Assembly: GCA_013202635.1 (NCBI GenBank)
Contig: JABMRO010000303.1
Span: 1-11,818, forward strand
Origin: Planctomycetota bacterium
GTDB taxonomy: Bacteria; Planctomycetota; Phycisphaerae; Sedimentisphaerales; Anaerobacaceae
Direction: 5' to 3'
DNA: 11,818 bases
Below the pieces are notes generated by a model that saw nothing but the letters and a program-made list of their open reading frames with translations, was not told where the DNA came from and searched no databases. The position numbers and the translations under genes were made by a program. Shown here piece after piece: positions 1 to 7,450 of this stretch (within the stretch, counting starts at the first letter, position 1; each line of letters begins with the position of its first letter).

Positions 1-1
1 C

Positions 2-1357
2 AACGGAATCGGACAATCGACCGGATGGTCCGGAACCGTCAAGAATATGGCTCCCTGGTTTCGGCGTAAAGAACGGGGTGTGATTATGTCCTGGTGGGCA
101 ACCTGTTATGTCGTTGGCGCAATTGCAGCGATGGCCCTTGCAACATTTATCGTAACATACCCGTTGCTGCTGCGAGCAAACGACCTGAAAGATCCTTCTG
201 GTCTGGCAATTCAACTGCGCGACGAGCAACATTTACTCTCAAATCACCTTAGAGAGCAATTTTCATCCGAAAGCCGACAATTGCTCAGTACTTATGATGG
301 AACTGGCCCTGTTCCCGAAACGCTTCTTCAGGCAATGGTATCAGAATTAAACGCGGTACTCCAGGGACCATGGCTTTACGATAAACAACGTTTTGCAGGC
401 ATTCAGCTTTCGGAGATAACCAGCACTAACATAGATAATCTGCTTGCGAAAACACCTGAGCAGCGCAAAAAGGAGCTGAAAGGCAAAAATTGTATTTACT
501 TCAACAAGACCTTGCTGGAGGAGACTTATCCACAGAAATTCAAGTTGAAATGGGTTCGCAGTTTCTGGATTCCGGCTGCTGTGCTAACGCTTATAGCATT
601 GTGTTTTATCAATTTCACACGCAATAAACCCAGCGATGTAGGCCTTCCGGAAATTGCCGAAGACGATACCGATGATAATGAATCAGCCGAGAATGAAAAA
701 ATTAATACAAAATTGTCATCAAAAGAAATTCTTGCTGTTGTTCTGAAAAACCCCATTGTATGGCTTATCAGCGTTATGTATTTCTTTACTAAAATGGGGC
801 GCTATGCTTTACTTTTCTGGTTGCCATATTATATGATGGAGCATCTTGGCTACAGCCTTGCTGAAGCGGGTTATACTTCGATTCTTTATGAAGCAGCCGG
901 CTTTGTTGGTATAATTGCCGCCGGCTATGTTTCGGACAAACTCTTTCAAGCTCGGCGCATGCCTGTGGGAGCCCTGGGGATGTGGGGCTTGGCCATAGCT
1001 TGCTTTTTCCATCCCCAATTAGCCGCCTGGAGCCACCTTGGTAATGCAATTGGAATATCTCTTATAGGATTCTTTACCTATGGCCCGGATGCCTTGATGT
1101 CCGGCGCCGCAGCCATTGATGCATGTTCGCCAAAGGCTGCCGGATTAGCCTCCGGCGTCATTAATGGTGTCGGATCCCTCGGACAAATGTTATCGGGCTT
1201 TATAGTCGCTTATATAGCAAGCAAATTCGGTTGGGACAGCTTGTTCTATTTCTTCGTTGCAATATCCCTTATCGCAGGCTGCCTGCTTGCGATAAAATGG
1301 AATTGGGTCCCCGAGACTCACAATCCGGAATCTGAAAATAAATCGGAATCTATTTGA
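2..1357 (+). CDS. MFS permease, organophosphate:phosphate antiporter type (GlpT/UhpC-like), candidate aminophosphonate importer; 5' partial
   Basis: The frame is open from base 2, and the residues before the first ATG at 47 (NGIGQSTGWSG...) already match the conserved TM4 region of GlpT/UhpT/UhpC-like carriers, so the true start lies outside the window. About 451 residues are visible, covering roughly TM4 to TM12. Numbered from the Met at 47: TM5 spans about 12-42, TM6 about 172-190, an acidic cytoplasmic central loop about 196-226, then six helices to about 420. The conserved stretch GFFTYGPDALMSGAAAIDA (342-360) is typical of the family. An insertion of about 120 residues (45-168) separates TM5 and TM6, where GlpT has a short periplasmic loop. 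The stop codon overlaps the phnW start by one base. Known OPA carriers exchange organophosphates for phosphate; uptake of 2-AEP or related phosphonates is inferred only from the downstream genes. Family membership is confident, substrate is not. Confidence 0.85.
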   Translation, partial: NGIGQSTGWSGTVKNMAPWFRRKERGVIMSWWATCYVVGAIAAMALATFIVTYPLLLRANDLKDPSGLAIQLRDEQHLLSNHLREQFSSESRQLLSTYDGTGPVPETLLQAMVSELNAVLQGPWLYDKQRFAGIQLSEITSTNIDNLLAKTPEQRKKELKGKNCIYFNKTLLEETYPQKFKLKWVRSFWIPAAVLTLIALCFINFTRNKPSDVGLPEIAEDDTDDNESAENEKINTKLSSKEILAVVLKNPIVWLISVMYFFTKMGRYALLFWLPYYMMEHLGYSLAEAGYTSILYEAAGFVGIIAAGYVSDKLFQARRMPVGALGMWGLAIACFFHPQLAAWSHLGNAIGISLIGFFTYGPDALMSGAAAIDACSPKAAGLASGVINGVGSLGQMLSGFIVAYIASKFGWDSLFYFFVAISLIAGCLLAIKWNWVPETHNPESENKSESI

Positions 1358-2478
1358 TGAAAACAAAAAAGCAGAAAGACAAAATCCTCTTTACACCCGG
1401 ACCTCTGACAACCAGTCAGACCGTTAAACAGGCTATGATGCGAGACCTGGGTTCTCGGGATTCTGAATTTATTGCGATAGTGAATGAGATCAGGCAAAAA
1501 CTGGTTGAACTGGGTCAAGCCAATCCGGACGAGTACACTGCCGTTCTTATGCAGGGCAGTGGTACTTTCGGCCTGGAAGCAGTCGTTTCATCTACGGTCC
1601 CGCCGAATGGTAAGCTGCTGATAATTATCAATGGGGCTTATGGAAAACGGCTCGCTAAAATCGCATCAGTGCTTAAGATTGATACCATCACACTCGAATA
1701 TCCCGAAAACACAATACCGAGCCTCCGGGAAATAGAAGATGCGCTAAAGGCCGACAAAAAAATCACCAACGTCTCAGTTGTGCATTGTGAAACAACTACA
1801 GGAATTATCAACCCTATCAAGGAAATCGGTGAATTTGTTGCAAAATCCGGCGCCAGTTATTTTGTAGATGCTATGAGCAGTTTCGGCGCGGTGCCTATTA
1901 ATCTCCCCGAGTGCAACATTGATTATCTTGTCTCCTCCGCCAACAAGTGTATTGAGGGTGTTCCTGGTTTTTCATTTGTTTTATGCAAACTCAGCTCGCT
2001 CAAGGAAACTGCCGGCTACGCACGCGGCTTAAGCTTTGACCTGCTGGAACAGTATCAGGGTCTTGAAAAGAACGGTCAGTTTCGTTTTACCCCCCCTACT
2101 CATACTCTTGCGGCTTTTCGTCAGGCCCTTGAGGAGATGGAGACCGAAGGCGGTGTTAAGGGTAGAGCCGAGCGTTATCGTAAAAACTACGAAACTCTCC
2201 TCGAAGGTATGCGCCAGATGGGATTTAAAGAATACCTCAGACCTGAAAACCAGGGATATATTATCACCTCGTTTCTGTATCCGGATGATCCCAATTTTTC
2301 CTTTGAAAAGTTTTATGAAAATTTGAATCAAAAGGATTATGTAATTTACCCCGGCAAGGTCAGTGATGCCAATTGCTTCCGGATTGGTAATATCGGCCGA
2401 ATCTTCGAAGCCGATATCAAAGCCCTCCTGGTCGCAATCACCCAGACAATAACTGAGATGGGTATTAAACTTAAGTAA
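1357..2478 (+). CDS. phnW: 2-aminoethylphosphonate--pyruvate transaminase
   Basis: PhnW transfers the amino group of 2-AEP to pyruvate, giving phosphonoacetaldehyde and alanine, in the cytoplasm with PLP. The 373-residue protein has the usual family length. It opens with the PhnW signature LLFTPGPLTTS-like ILFTPGPLTTS (10-20) and has GSRDSEF (32-38), the QGSGTFGLEA glycine-rich segment (66-75), the cofactor aspartate in VDAMSSFG (Asp171), the Schiff-base lysine in SSANKCIEG (Lys197) and the C-terminal FRIGNIGRI with a substrate-carboxylate type arginine. The ATG at 1357 is preferred over the TTG immediately before it because it overlaps the upstream TGA as TGATG. No strong ribosome binding site precedes it, so translation is probably coupled to the permease gene. 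Its position with phnX makes the assignment firm. Confidence 0.95.
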   Translation: MKTKKQKDKILFTPGPLTTSQTVKQAMMRDLGSRDSEFIAIVNEIRQKLVELGQANPDEYTAVLMQGSGTFGLEAVVSSTVPPNGKLLIIINGAYGKRLAKIASVLKIDTITLEYPENTIPSLREIEDALKADKKITNVSVVHCETTTGIINPIKEIGEFVAKSGASYFVDAMSSFGAVPINLPECNIDYLVSSANKCIEGVPGFSFVLCKLSSLKETAGYARGLSFDLLEQYQGLEKNGQFRFTPPTHTLAAFRQALEEMETEGGVKGRAERYRKNYETLLEGMRQMGFKEYLRPENQGYIITSFLYPDDPNFSFEKFYENLNQKDYVIYPGKVSDANCFRIGNIGRIFEADIKALLVAITQTITEMGIKLK

Positions 2479-2528
2479 AGCACCAACAGATATACTTTGA
2501 TTAGTATTGTGTCGTTTAGAAGAGTAAG

Positions 2529-3893
2529 ATGCGATTTAAAAAGAAAAACCTCGACAACCTGCTCTCGGAAGGCGACCTGAATATCTCTCCGCGTCGCAAG
2601 GCCTGGGCGAAAAAGCATATTGACGCCGAGACTCAGCGTTGGCTTGATTTGGATGCGCAGTATTTTTTGCATCAGTCACTCTCAACTCCATGTTTGAACG
2701 TCCTGTCTCACTGTGAAGGCATTAACCTCCAAGACCTTCAGGGCCGGAACTTTATGGACTTCCACGGCAACAACGTACATCAGGTTGGATTTGCCAACCA
2801 CCGTGTAATTGAAGCTGTCAAGAATCAAATGGACAAGCTTGCTTTCTGCACACGCCGCTATACCAATATACCTGCTATAAAACTTGCTGAAAAGCTGGCC
2901 CAACTGGCTCCCGGAAAATTAAACAAGGTACTCTTCGCACCGGCCGGAACAGCGGCTATTGGAATGGCTTTGAAACTGGCAAGGATGGCAACCGGTAAAT
3001 TTAAGACGATTTCAATGTGGGATTCTTTCCATGGCGCCTCGCTCGATGCCATCTCTATCAGTGGAGAGGCTATCTTTCGCAAAGATGCTGGCCCGCTCCT
3101 GCCCGGTACCGAACATGTCCCGCCGCCGGACTGCTACCGGTGCCTTTGGGGATGTGCGGAAAACTGCACTCTCAAATGCGCCGACTACGTCGAGTATGTT
3201 TTGAGTAAGGAAGGTGACGTCGCGGCCGTGATAGCTGAAACTGTGCGAAGTACGTCGGTTGTCCCTCCAATTGGTTACTGGAAGAAAATTCGTGCGGCAT
3301 GTGATAAATATGGCGCATTGTTGATACTCGATGAAATACCCCATTGTCTCGGCCGCACAGGGAAAATGTTCACCTGCCAGCACTTTGACGTTGTTCCGGA
3401 TATGCTTGTGATTGGCAAGGGTTTGGGCGGTGGAATTTTTCCATTAGCCGCTCTTATAGCCCGCGAGGATTTAGACATAATGCCGGACCGTGCCCTTGGC
3501 CATTATACACATGAAAAAAATCCGGTTGCCTGTGCTGCGGCTATCGTAACAATCGAATGTATTGAAGAAGACAATCTGCTGGCTAATGCGAAAAAAATGG
3601 GCATTTATGCCATGAATCGAATGCACAAAATGATGCAGCAGCATAAAATAATCGGAGCAGTCAGAGGTCTCGGGCTGATGATGGGAATGGAGCTGGTTAA
3701 AGACCGTAAAACAAAAAAACCGGCAACTGAAGAAGCTGAGCAGGTAATGTACAGCGCATTAAGCAAAGGGCTGAACTTTAAGGTAACAATGGGCAGCATA
3801 TTAACCCTAACCCCCCCATTAACGATTACTGCTCAGCAAATGGACAAAGCCTTGAACATCCTGGATGAATGTCTTGAAGAAGTTGAAAGATAG
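2529..3893 (+). CDS. pbfA: Class III PLP enzyme, probable (R)-1-hydroxy-2-aminoethylphosphonate ammonia-lyase PbfA
   Basis: This is a 454-residue fold-type I PLP enzyme of the class III aminotransferase group, usually auto-annotated as an aspartate or acetylornithine aminotransferase. Visible landmarks are the PLP phosphate-binding region FAPAGTAAIG (136-145), the stacking His in SFHG (His168), the cofactor Asp in ILDEIPHCLGRTG (Asp268-Glu269), the Schiff-base Lys in VIGKGLGGG (Lys297) and HYTHEKNPVACAA (325-337). PbfA enzymes eliminate ammonia from (R)-1-hydroxy-2-AEP to give phosphonoacetaldehyde, and they occur beside PhnW and a phosphonoacetaldehyde-consuming enzyme, exactly the context here. 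The SMWDSFHGASLDAISI and GPLLPGTEHVPPP stretches resemble what I recall of PbfA proteins. Odd points are five cysteines at 202-217 and Pro in place of the usual Gln after the DE(V/I) motif. The alternative is an ordinary 2-AEP aminotransferase duplicating PhnW. It starts 50 bases after phnW with only a weak GAAGAG upstream. Confidence 0.75.
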   Translation: MRFKKKNLDNLLSEGDLNISPRRKAWAKKHIDAETQRWLDLDAQYFLHQSLSTPCLNVLSHCEGINLQDLQGRNFMDFHGNNVHQVGFANHRVIEAVKNQMDKLAFCTRRYTNIPAIKLAEKLAQLAPGKLNKVLFAPAGTAAIGMALKLARMATGKFKTISMWDSFHGASLDAISISGEAIFRKDAGPLLPGTEHVPPPDCYRCLWGCAENCTLKCADYVEYVLSKEGDVAAVIAETVRSTSVVPPIGYWKKIRAACDKYGALLILDEIPHCLGRTGKMFTCQHFDVVPDMLVIGKGLGGGIFPLAALIAREDLDIMPDRALGHYTHEKNPVACAAAIVTIECIEEDNLLANAKKMGIYAMNRMHKMMQQHKIIGAVRGLGLMMGMELVKDRKTKKPATEEAEQVMYSALSKGLNFKVTMGSILTLTPPLTITAQQMDKALNILDECLEEVER

Positions 3894-4000
3894 TTATTTC
3901 CAAGTCCTCGTTTTTTAGGAGTTTTTGAGACAGGCTAACAAGAGCTTTCAATATTTACCTAACAACAAATGTAACTAAGAATACAAGAAAGGAGTATTTT

Positions 4001-4834
4001 ATGGATTTTGTATATAACAGAACCTATAAAGGCCCTGTCAAAATGGTTATTCTTGACTGGGCGGGAACAACTTTAGATTATGGTTGCTATGCCCCTGCGG
4101 TTGTCTTCATTGAGGTTTTCAAACGCCGTGGCGTGGAAATTACAATGGAGCAGGCCCGTCGTCCTATGGGTCTTAAGAAGCTCGACCACATCAGGGCAAT
4201 ATCACAACAGGACGAGGTTGCCATGCTTTGGCAGCAGGTTCATAATAAAAAGTGTACTGAAGCGGATGTGCAGGATATGTTCGAAAAAGATTTCGTACCG
4301 CTGCAGGTTGCCTGCATTGCAGATTATACTGAACTGATTCCGGGAACTGTTGAAGCAGTTGATGAGCTGAAGAGCCGGGGGATAAAAATAGGTTCCACCA
4401 GCGGTTATTTCACTGAAGCCATGGTGATAAACTTGCGTGAGGCAAAAAAACAGGGATACAGCCCCGATGTTAACTCCTGCGCCAGCGACGTTCCGGCAGG
4501 CCGCCCTGAGCCATGGATGGTCATAAGCAACATGCAGCAAGCACGCATTTTTCCTCCGGAAGCGGTGGTCAAAGTTGACGATACCAAACCGGGCATTGTA
4601 GAAGGACTGAATGCGGGAACATGGACTATCGGCCTGGCAAAAACCGGCAACGAGGTGGGGCTTAATCTTCAGGAGCTGGCCGCTTTGTCCGCCGAGGAAG
4701 TGAAACGTAAAGTGGACAAGGCCTCAGATGGTCTGGCCAAAACTGGGGCTCATTATGTAGTCGAGTCCATTTCAGATGTGCCAGAGGTTATCAGAGAAAT
4801 CGAACAAAGACTCAAAATGGGCGACAGACCGTAA
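4001..4834 (+). CDS. phnX: Phosphonoacetaldehyde hydrolase (phosphonatase)
   Basis: PhnX hydrolyses the C-P bond of phosphonoacetaldehyde to acetaldehyde and phosphate, using a Schiff base between substrate and a lysine plus a HAD nucleophile. The 277-residue protein shows the family's motif I LDWAGTT with nucleophile Asp19, the cap-domain motif ARRPMGLKKLDHIRAI with Schiff-base candidate Lys60, GSTSGYF (131-137) for HAD motif II, and KVDDTKPG with Asp193. The spacing Asp19-Lys60-Asp193 equals that of Bacillus cereus phosphonatase (Asp12, Lys53, Asp186), so all key residues are in place and the enzyme should be active. A good AAAGGAG site (3988-3994) lies seven bases (3995-4001 boundary) before the ATG. 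The gene follows pbfA after 107 noncoding bases and precedes the aldehyde dehydrogenase by 33 bases, consistent with one transcript. Confidence 0.96.
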   Translation: MDFVYNRTYKGPVKMVILDWAGTTLDYGCYAPAVVFIEVFKRRGVEITMEQARRPMGLKKLDHIRAISQQDEVAMLWQQVHNKKCTEADVQDMFEKDFVPLQVACIADYTELIPGTVEAVDELKSRGIKIGSTSGYFTEAMVINLREAKKQGYSPDVNSCASDVPAGRPEPWMVISNMQQARIFPPEAVVKVDDTKPGIVEGLNAGTWTIGLAKTGNEVGLNLQELAALSAEEVKRKVDKASDGLAKTGAHYVVESISDVPEVIREIEQRLKMGDRP

Positions 4835-4867
4835 GTTTTATAGCGGATTAATACATTGGGGTAGATA

Positions 4868-6352
4868 ATGAGTATAAACACTGTCAAGAATTATATAGAT
4901 GGCCGGTGGGTTACACCTGAAAACGACGGCTATTTAGATGTTGAAAATCCAAGCACGGGACAGATTATTGCTAAAACACCTCTGTCAACCCCTGACGAAA
5001 CCAATCGTGCTATAAATGCCGCTGCCGAGGCATTTAAGAGTTGGAGTCAAACCCCCGTGGCCCGCCGGGTTCAACCTTTATACAAACTGAATAGTTTACT
5101 TCGCGAAAACGAAGAAAAAATCTCTCGAACTCTTGTCGAGGAGATGGGAAAGTCGCTGCCGGATGCCCGGGCTGAGATGAAACGAATCTTCGAGAATATC
5201 GAAGTCGCCTGTAGTATGCCTGTACTGCAACAGGGAGATAAACTGATAGGTGCGTCCTATGACATTGACGGCGAAGTGATTAGGCTGCCGATAGGTGTTT
5301 TTGCAATGATAGCACCGTTTAATTTCCCGGCTATGGTTCCGTTCTGGTTCCTGCCTTATGCTATTGCGACAGGTAACACTTATATAGTCAAGGCTTCGGA
5401 ACAAGTGCCTTTAACGATGCAGTTGATTACAGAATACATCAACCAAGCTGGTTTACCCAAAGGAGTTTTCAATCTGGTCAATGGAGATAAAGTCATTGGC
5501 CAAACACTCATTGAAAACCCCCTTGTAAAAGGTGTTTCTCTGGTCGGGTCAACACCAACCTGTAAAATTGTATCCGAGAAGTGTGCTCAAAACCAAAAGC
5601 GTTGCCAGACAATGGGCTCAGCCAAAAACCATCTCGTGGCAATGCCCGACGCCAAGGTCGATGATATGCTCCGCAACATGATAACTTCCTGTTATGGCTG
5701 TGCAGGACAACGCTGCATGGCGGCTTCGGCGATAGTTGCAGTTGGAAACGATATGTACAAGACCATCTGTGATAAATTTGTTGAAGCCTCAAAAAACGTT
5801 CTGGTTGCCAATCCTCTGGATCCCGAGGTAGCTGATGAACCTATGGTTATGGGGCCGGTGATTTCGGCCAAATCAAAACAGTTTATTCTTGACATGATAG
5901 AAACCGGTATTGCCGAAGGCGCTGCCCTCGCTCTTGACGGACGTGGCTTAGAGGTGCCCGGCTGTGAAAACGGCTACTTCATAGGCCCGACTGTATTTAC
6001 GGACGTCAAGCCTGGAATGGAGATTCACACTACTGAGATATTCGGCCCGGTAGTAGTGGGTCTGAAGGCTGACTCTCTCGACGAAGCAATAAAAATCATC
6101 AACGACCTTGAATACGGCAACGGTGCATCGATTTACACTCAGAACGGTCATTACGCCCGCAAGTTCAAGCTCGAAACAGAATGCGGGATGATCGGCATAA
6201 ATGTCGGCATCCCGGCCCCTGTGGCGTATCTGCCTTTCGGCGGGATGAAGGCCTCACTGTTCACAGATATAAAAGCCCAGGGCAAGGCGATTATCAACTT
6301 CTTTACAGAAGATAAAATCATTACCGAGAGATATTGGCCCGAGAGTAGTTAA
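4868..6352 (+). CDS. Aldehyde dehydrogenase of the MmsA/IolA (CoA-acylating semialdehyde dehydrogenase) family
   Basis: The 494-residue protein aligns by eye along its whole length with methylmalonate/malonate-semialdehyde dehydrogenase (MmsA, B. subtilis IolA). It has the oxyanion Asn in IAPFNFP (Asn152), the catalytic Cys in GQRCMA (Cys283), EIFGPVV (390-396), the family-specific INVGIPAPVAYLPFGG (444-459) and ITERYWP near the C-terminus. The Glu general base of hydrolytic ALDHs is absent: its motif reads MGSAKNH, as in MmsA, which transfers the acyl group to CoA rather than water. Arg106 and Arg282 match the two arginines that bind the substrate carboxylate in IolA. Behind phnX, the likely job is oxidising acetaldehyde to acetyl-CoA, or conceivably acting on phosphonoacetaldehyde or malonate semialdehyde. 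It is not the PhnY type normally paired with PhnA, and no phnA is visible. Family is confident; substrate is inferred. Confidence 0.88.
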   Translation: MSINTVKNYIDGRWVTPENDGYLDVENPSTGQIIAKTPLSTPDETNRAINAAAEAFKSWSQTPVARRVQPLYKLNSLLRENEEKISRTLVEEMGKSLPDARAEMKRIFENIEVACSMPVLQQGDKLIGASYDIDGEVIRLPIGVFAMIAPFNFPAMVPFWFLPYAIATGNTYIVKASEQVPLTMQLITEYINQAGLPKGVFNLVNGDKVIGQTLIENPLVKGVSLVGSTPTCKIVSEKCAQNQKRCQTMGSAKNHLVAMPDAKVDDMLRNMITSCYGCAGQRCMAASAIVAVGNDMYKTICDKFVEASKNVLVANPLDPEVADEPMVMGPVISAKSKQFILDMIETGIAEGAALALDGRGLEVPGCENGYFIGPTVFTDVKPGMEIHTTEIFGPVVVGLKADSLDEAIKIINDLEYGNGASIYTQNGHYARKFKLETECGMIGINVGIPAPVAYLPFGGMKASLFTDIKAQGKAIINFFTEDKIITERYWPESS

Positions 6353-6368
6353 ATTACTCAGAGATTTC

Positions 6369-6396
6369 ATGCCAGGCGGCATTAGAGAACGTTTTT
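6369..6396 (+). terminator. Weak terminator-like hairpin after the phosphonate operon
   Basis: ATGCC and GGCAT pair across an AGGC loop (6369-6382), and a run of five T follows at 6392-6396. The stem is only five base pairs and the T run starts nine bases after it, so this is a poor match to a classical intrinsic terminator. It is listed because it is the only candidate between the aldehyde dehydrogenase stop and the next gene. Confidence 0.2.
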
Positions 6397-6434
6397 CTAC
6401 TTCAAAAGAAAGCCCATTTATTTACAAATAAAGC

Positions 6435-6464
6435 TTGAAAATTAACGACGGTTTCTGGTATTGT
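6435..6464 (+). promoter_or_regulatory. Candidate sigma-70-type promoter for the prepilin-like gene
   Basis: TTGAAA at 6435-6440 is followed after 18 bases by TATTGT at 6459-6464, with an extended -10 TG at 6456-6457. The -35 box matches consensus at five of six positions and the -10 at four of six. It lies about 85 bases upstream of the ATG at 6548, inside the AT-rich 195-base gap that otherwise holds only the weak hairpin at 6369 and an all-A/T inverted repeat at 6417-6432. Promoter consensus in PVC bacteria is loosely defined, so this is tentative. Confidence 0.35.
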
Positions 6465-6547
6465 ATATGTAATATGCTTAGACATTTAATTGAGCAAACA
6501 CAATTGTTAAGCACTACTAAAAAATATTTTTTTCAGGAGGCAACAAG

Positions 6548-7330
6548 ATGAAACAAAAAAAAGCCTTCACCTTAATTGAACTACTGGTTGTGATTGCTGT
6601 TATCGCAGTTCTGTTGGCGATTCTAATGCCTGCTCTAAGGGCCGCAAAATCACAGGCAAGAAAAACCGTCTGCAAAGTACATGTCGGAGGAGTAGGACTC
6701 GCCCTGCGAATGTACGCCGACGACCATGAAGGAAAAACGCATAATTCACCTAACAACGGCCTTTGGGATAATGCACATACAAATCCGGCTGTGGTTAAAC
6801 AATATGGACCAAATGAATCTTTGGCCTACTGGGGAATTGCGTACTTTCCATACGCTGAGAACAAAAAAATCTATTCCTGTCCCGGTGTCGAACGAGTCGA
6901 TGACTGGCCTGAAAATGGGCCATCCTGGGGAAGACTGGTGCAAGATTACTTCGCATACTGCTCCTATGGTCTCAATGGTTACATCACAAACAAAAATATT
7001 GACACCAGCCCTGAATTCAAACGCCCAAGCGAGATAATTGCTTTTCAGGACCACATAGAGCAGAAATTGGATAATATTAGTTCGGACATGTTTTGCATCG
7101 GTCCCGGACAACGTATCAATTTACCACAATGGCGTCCGAGCAGCCAGGGTGGAAACGGCTTTGTCGACACCAATTGGTCTGGAGATCAGTGGCATGACAC
7201 GGTTCAAGAGTGTTTTCGTCACCGCAACTTTTCAATGACCTGCTGGCTGGATGGCCATGTATCCGAGATTGCTAGAACCACCGGTGAAGACATTCCTACC
7301 AGATGGTACACAGGCAATGTGGAGGAGTAG
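6548..7330 (+). CDS. Type IV pilin-like/type II secretion pseudopilin-like protein with H-X9-DG C-terminal motif
   Basis: The 260-residue protein begins with a class III signal: MKQKKA then FTLIELLVVIAVIAVLLAI. Prepilin peptidase should cut between Ala6 and Phe7, leaving the conserved Glu at +5 (Glu11) and a hydrophobic helix to about residue 30. The helix is followed by a polar RAAKSQARKTVC segment and LALRMYADDHEGK, a pattern common in Planctomycetes and Lentisphaerae. Near the C-terminus His225 and Asp235-Gly236 are separated by exactly nine residues, the H-X9-DG motif of a prepilin-processing-associated family. A strong AGGAGG (6535-6540) sits seven bases before the ATG. These proteins are numerous in such genomes and largely uncharacterised; proposed roles are in surface structures or secretion. 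No pilus assembly genes are nearby, and its position after the phosphonate operon gives no functional hint. Confidence 0.9.
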   Translation: MKQKKAFTLIELLVVIAVIAVLLAILMPALRAAKSQARKTVCKVHVGGVGLALRMYADDHEGKTHNSPNNGLWDNAHTNPAVVKQYGPNESLAYWGIAYFPYAENKKIYSCPGVERVDDWPENGPSWGRLVQDYFAYCSYGLNGYITNKNIDTSPEFKRPSEIIAFQDHIEQKLDNISSDMFCIGPGQRINLPQWRPSSQGGNGFVDTNWSGDQWHDTVQECFRHRNFSMTCWLDGHVSEIARTTGEDIPTRWYTGNVEE

Positions 7331-7335
7331 AATCT

Positions 7336-7363
7336 TTGATACAATTCTATTCGACATCATAAG
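7336..7363 (+). promoter_or_regulatory. Weak promoter candidate upstream of the HAD/amidotransferase pair
   Basis: TTGATA (7336-7341) is followed after 16 bases by CATAAG (7358-7363), four of six matches to the -10 consensus. It lies in the 120-base noncoding gap between the prepilin-like gene and the HAD gene, about 90 bases ahead of the latter's start. The match is modest and could be chance in AT-rich DNA. No other element was recognised in this gap. Confidence 0.2.
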
Positions 7364-7450
7364 ACTTTGGAGATTGTAGCATTTGCCGCAAGAGCACCGC
7401 TTCTGAAATAGTGTCAATATGGAACCTGCATCTGGGGGCAAAGATAAGTT

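Noticed and set aside
1354..1356. TTG as an alternative start of phnW
   Set aside because: The ATG directly after it overlaps the upstream stop as TGATG, a common coupling arrangement, and adds no loss of conserved sequence.
3905..3926. Inverted repeat TCCT/AGGA followed by five T after the PbfA-like gene, possibly a terminator
   Set aside because: The stem is only four base pairs with an eight-base loop, and phnX downstream belongs functionally to the same operon.
4868..6352. Calling the aldehyde dehydrogenase PhnY (phosphonoacetaldehyde dehydrogenase)
   Set aside because: Family-specific motifs are those of MmsA/IolA, and the phosphonoacetate hydrolase PhnA that would use the PhnY product is not present.
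6417..6432. Inverted repeat TTTATTT-AC-AAATAAA in the intergenic region
   Set aside because: An all-A/T stem with a two-base loop is expected by chance in such AT-rich DNA and fits no known site.
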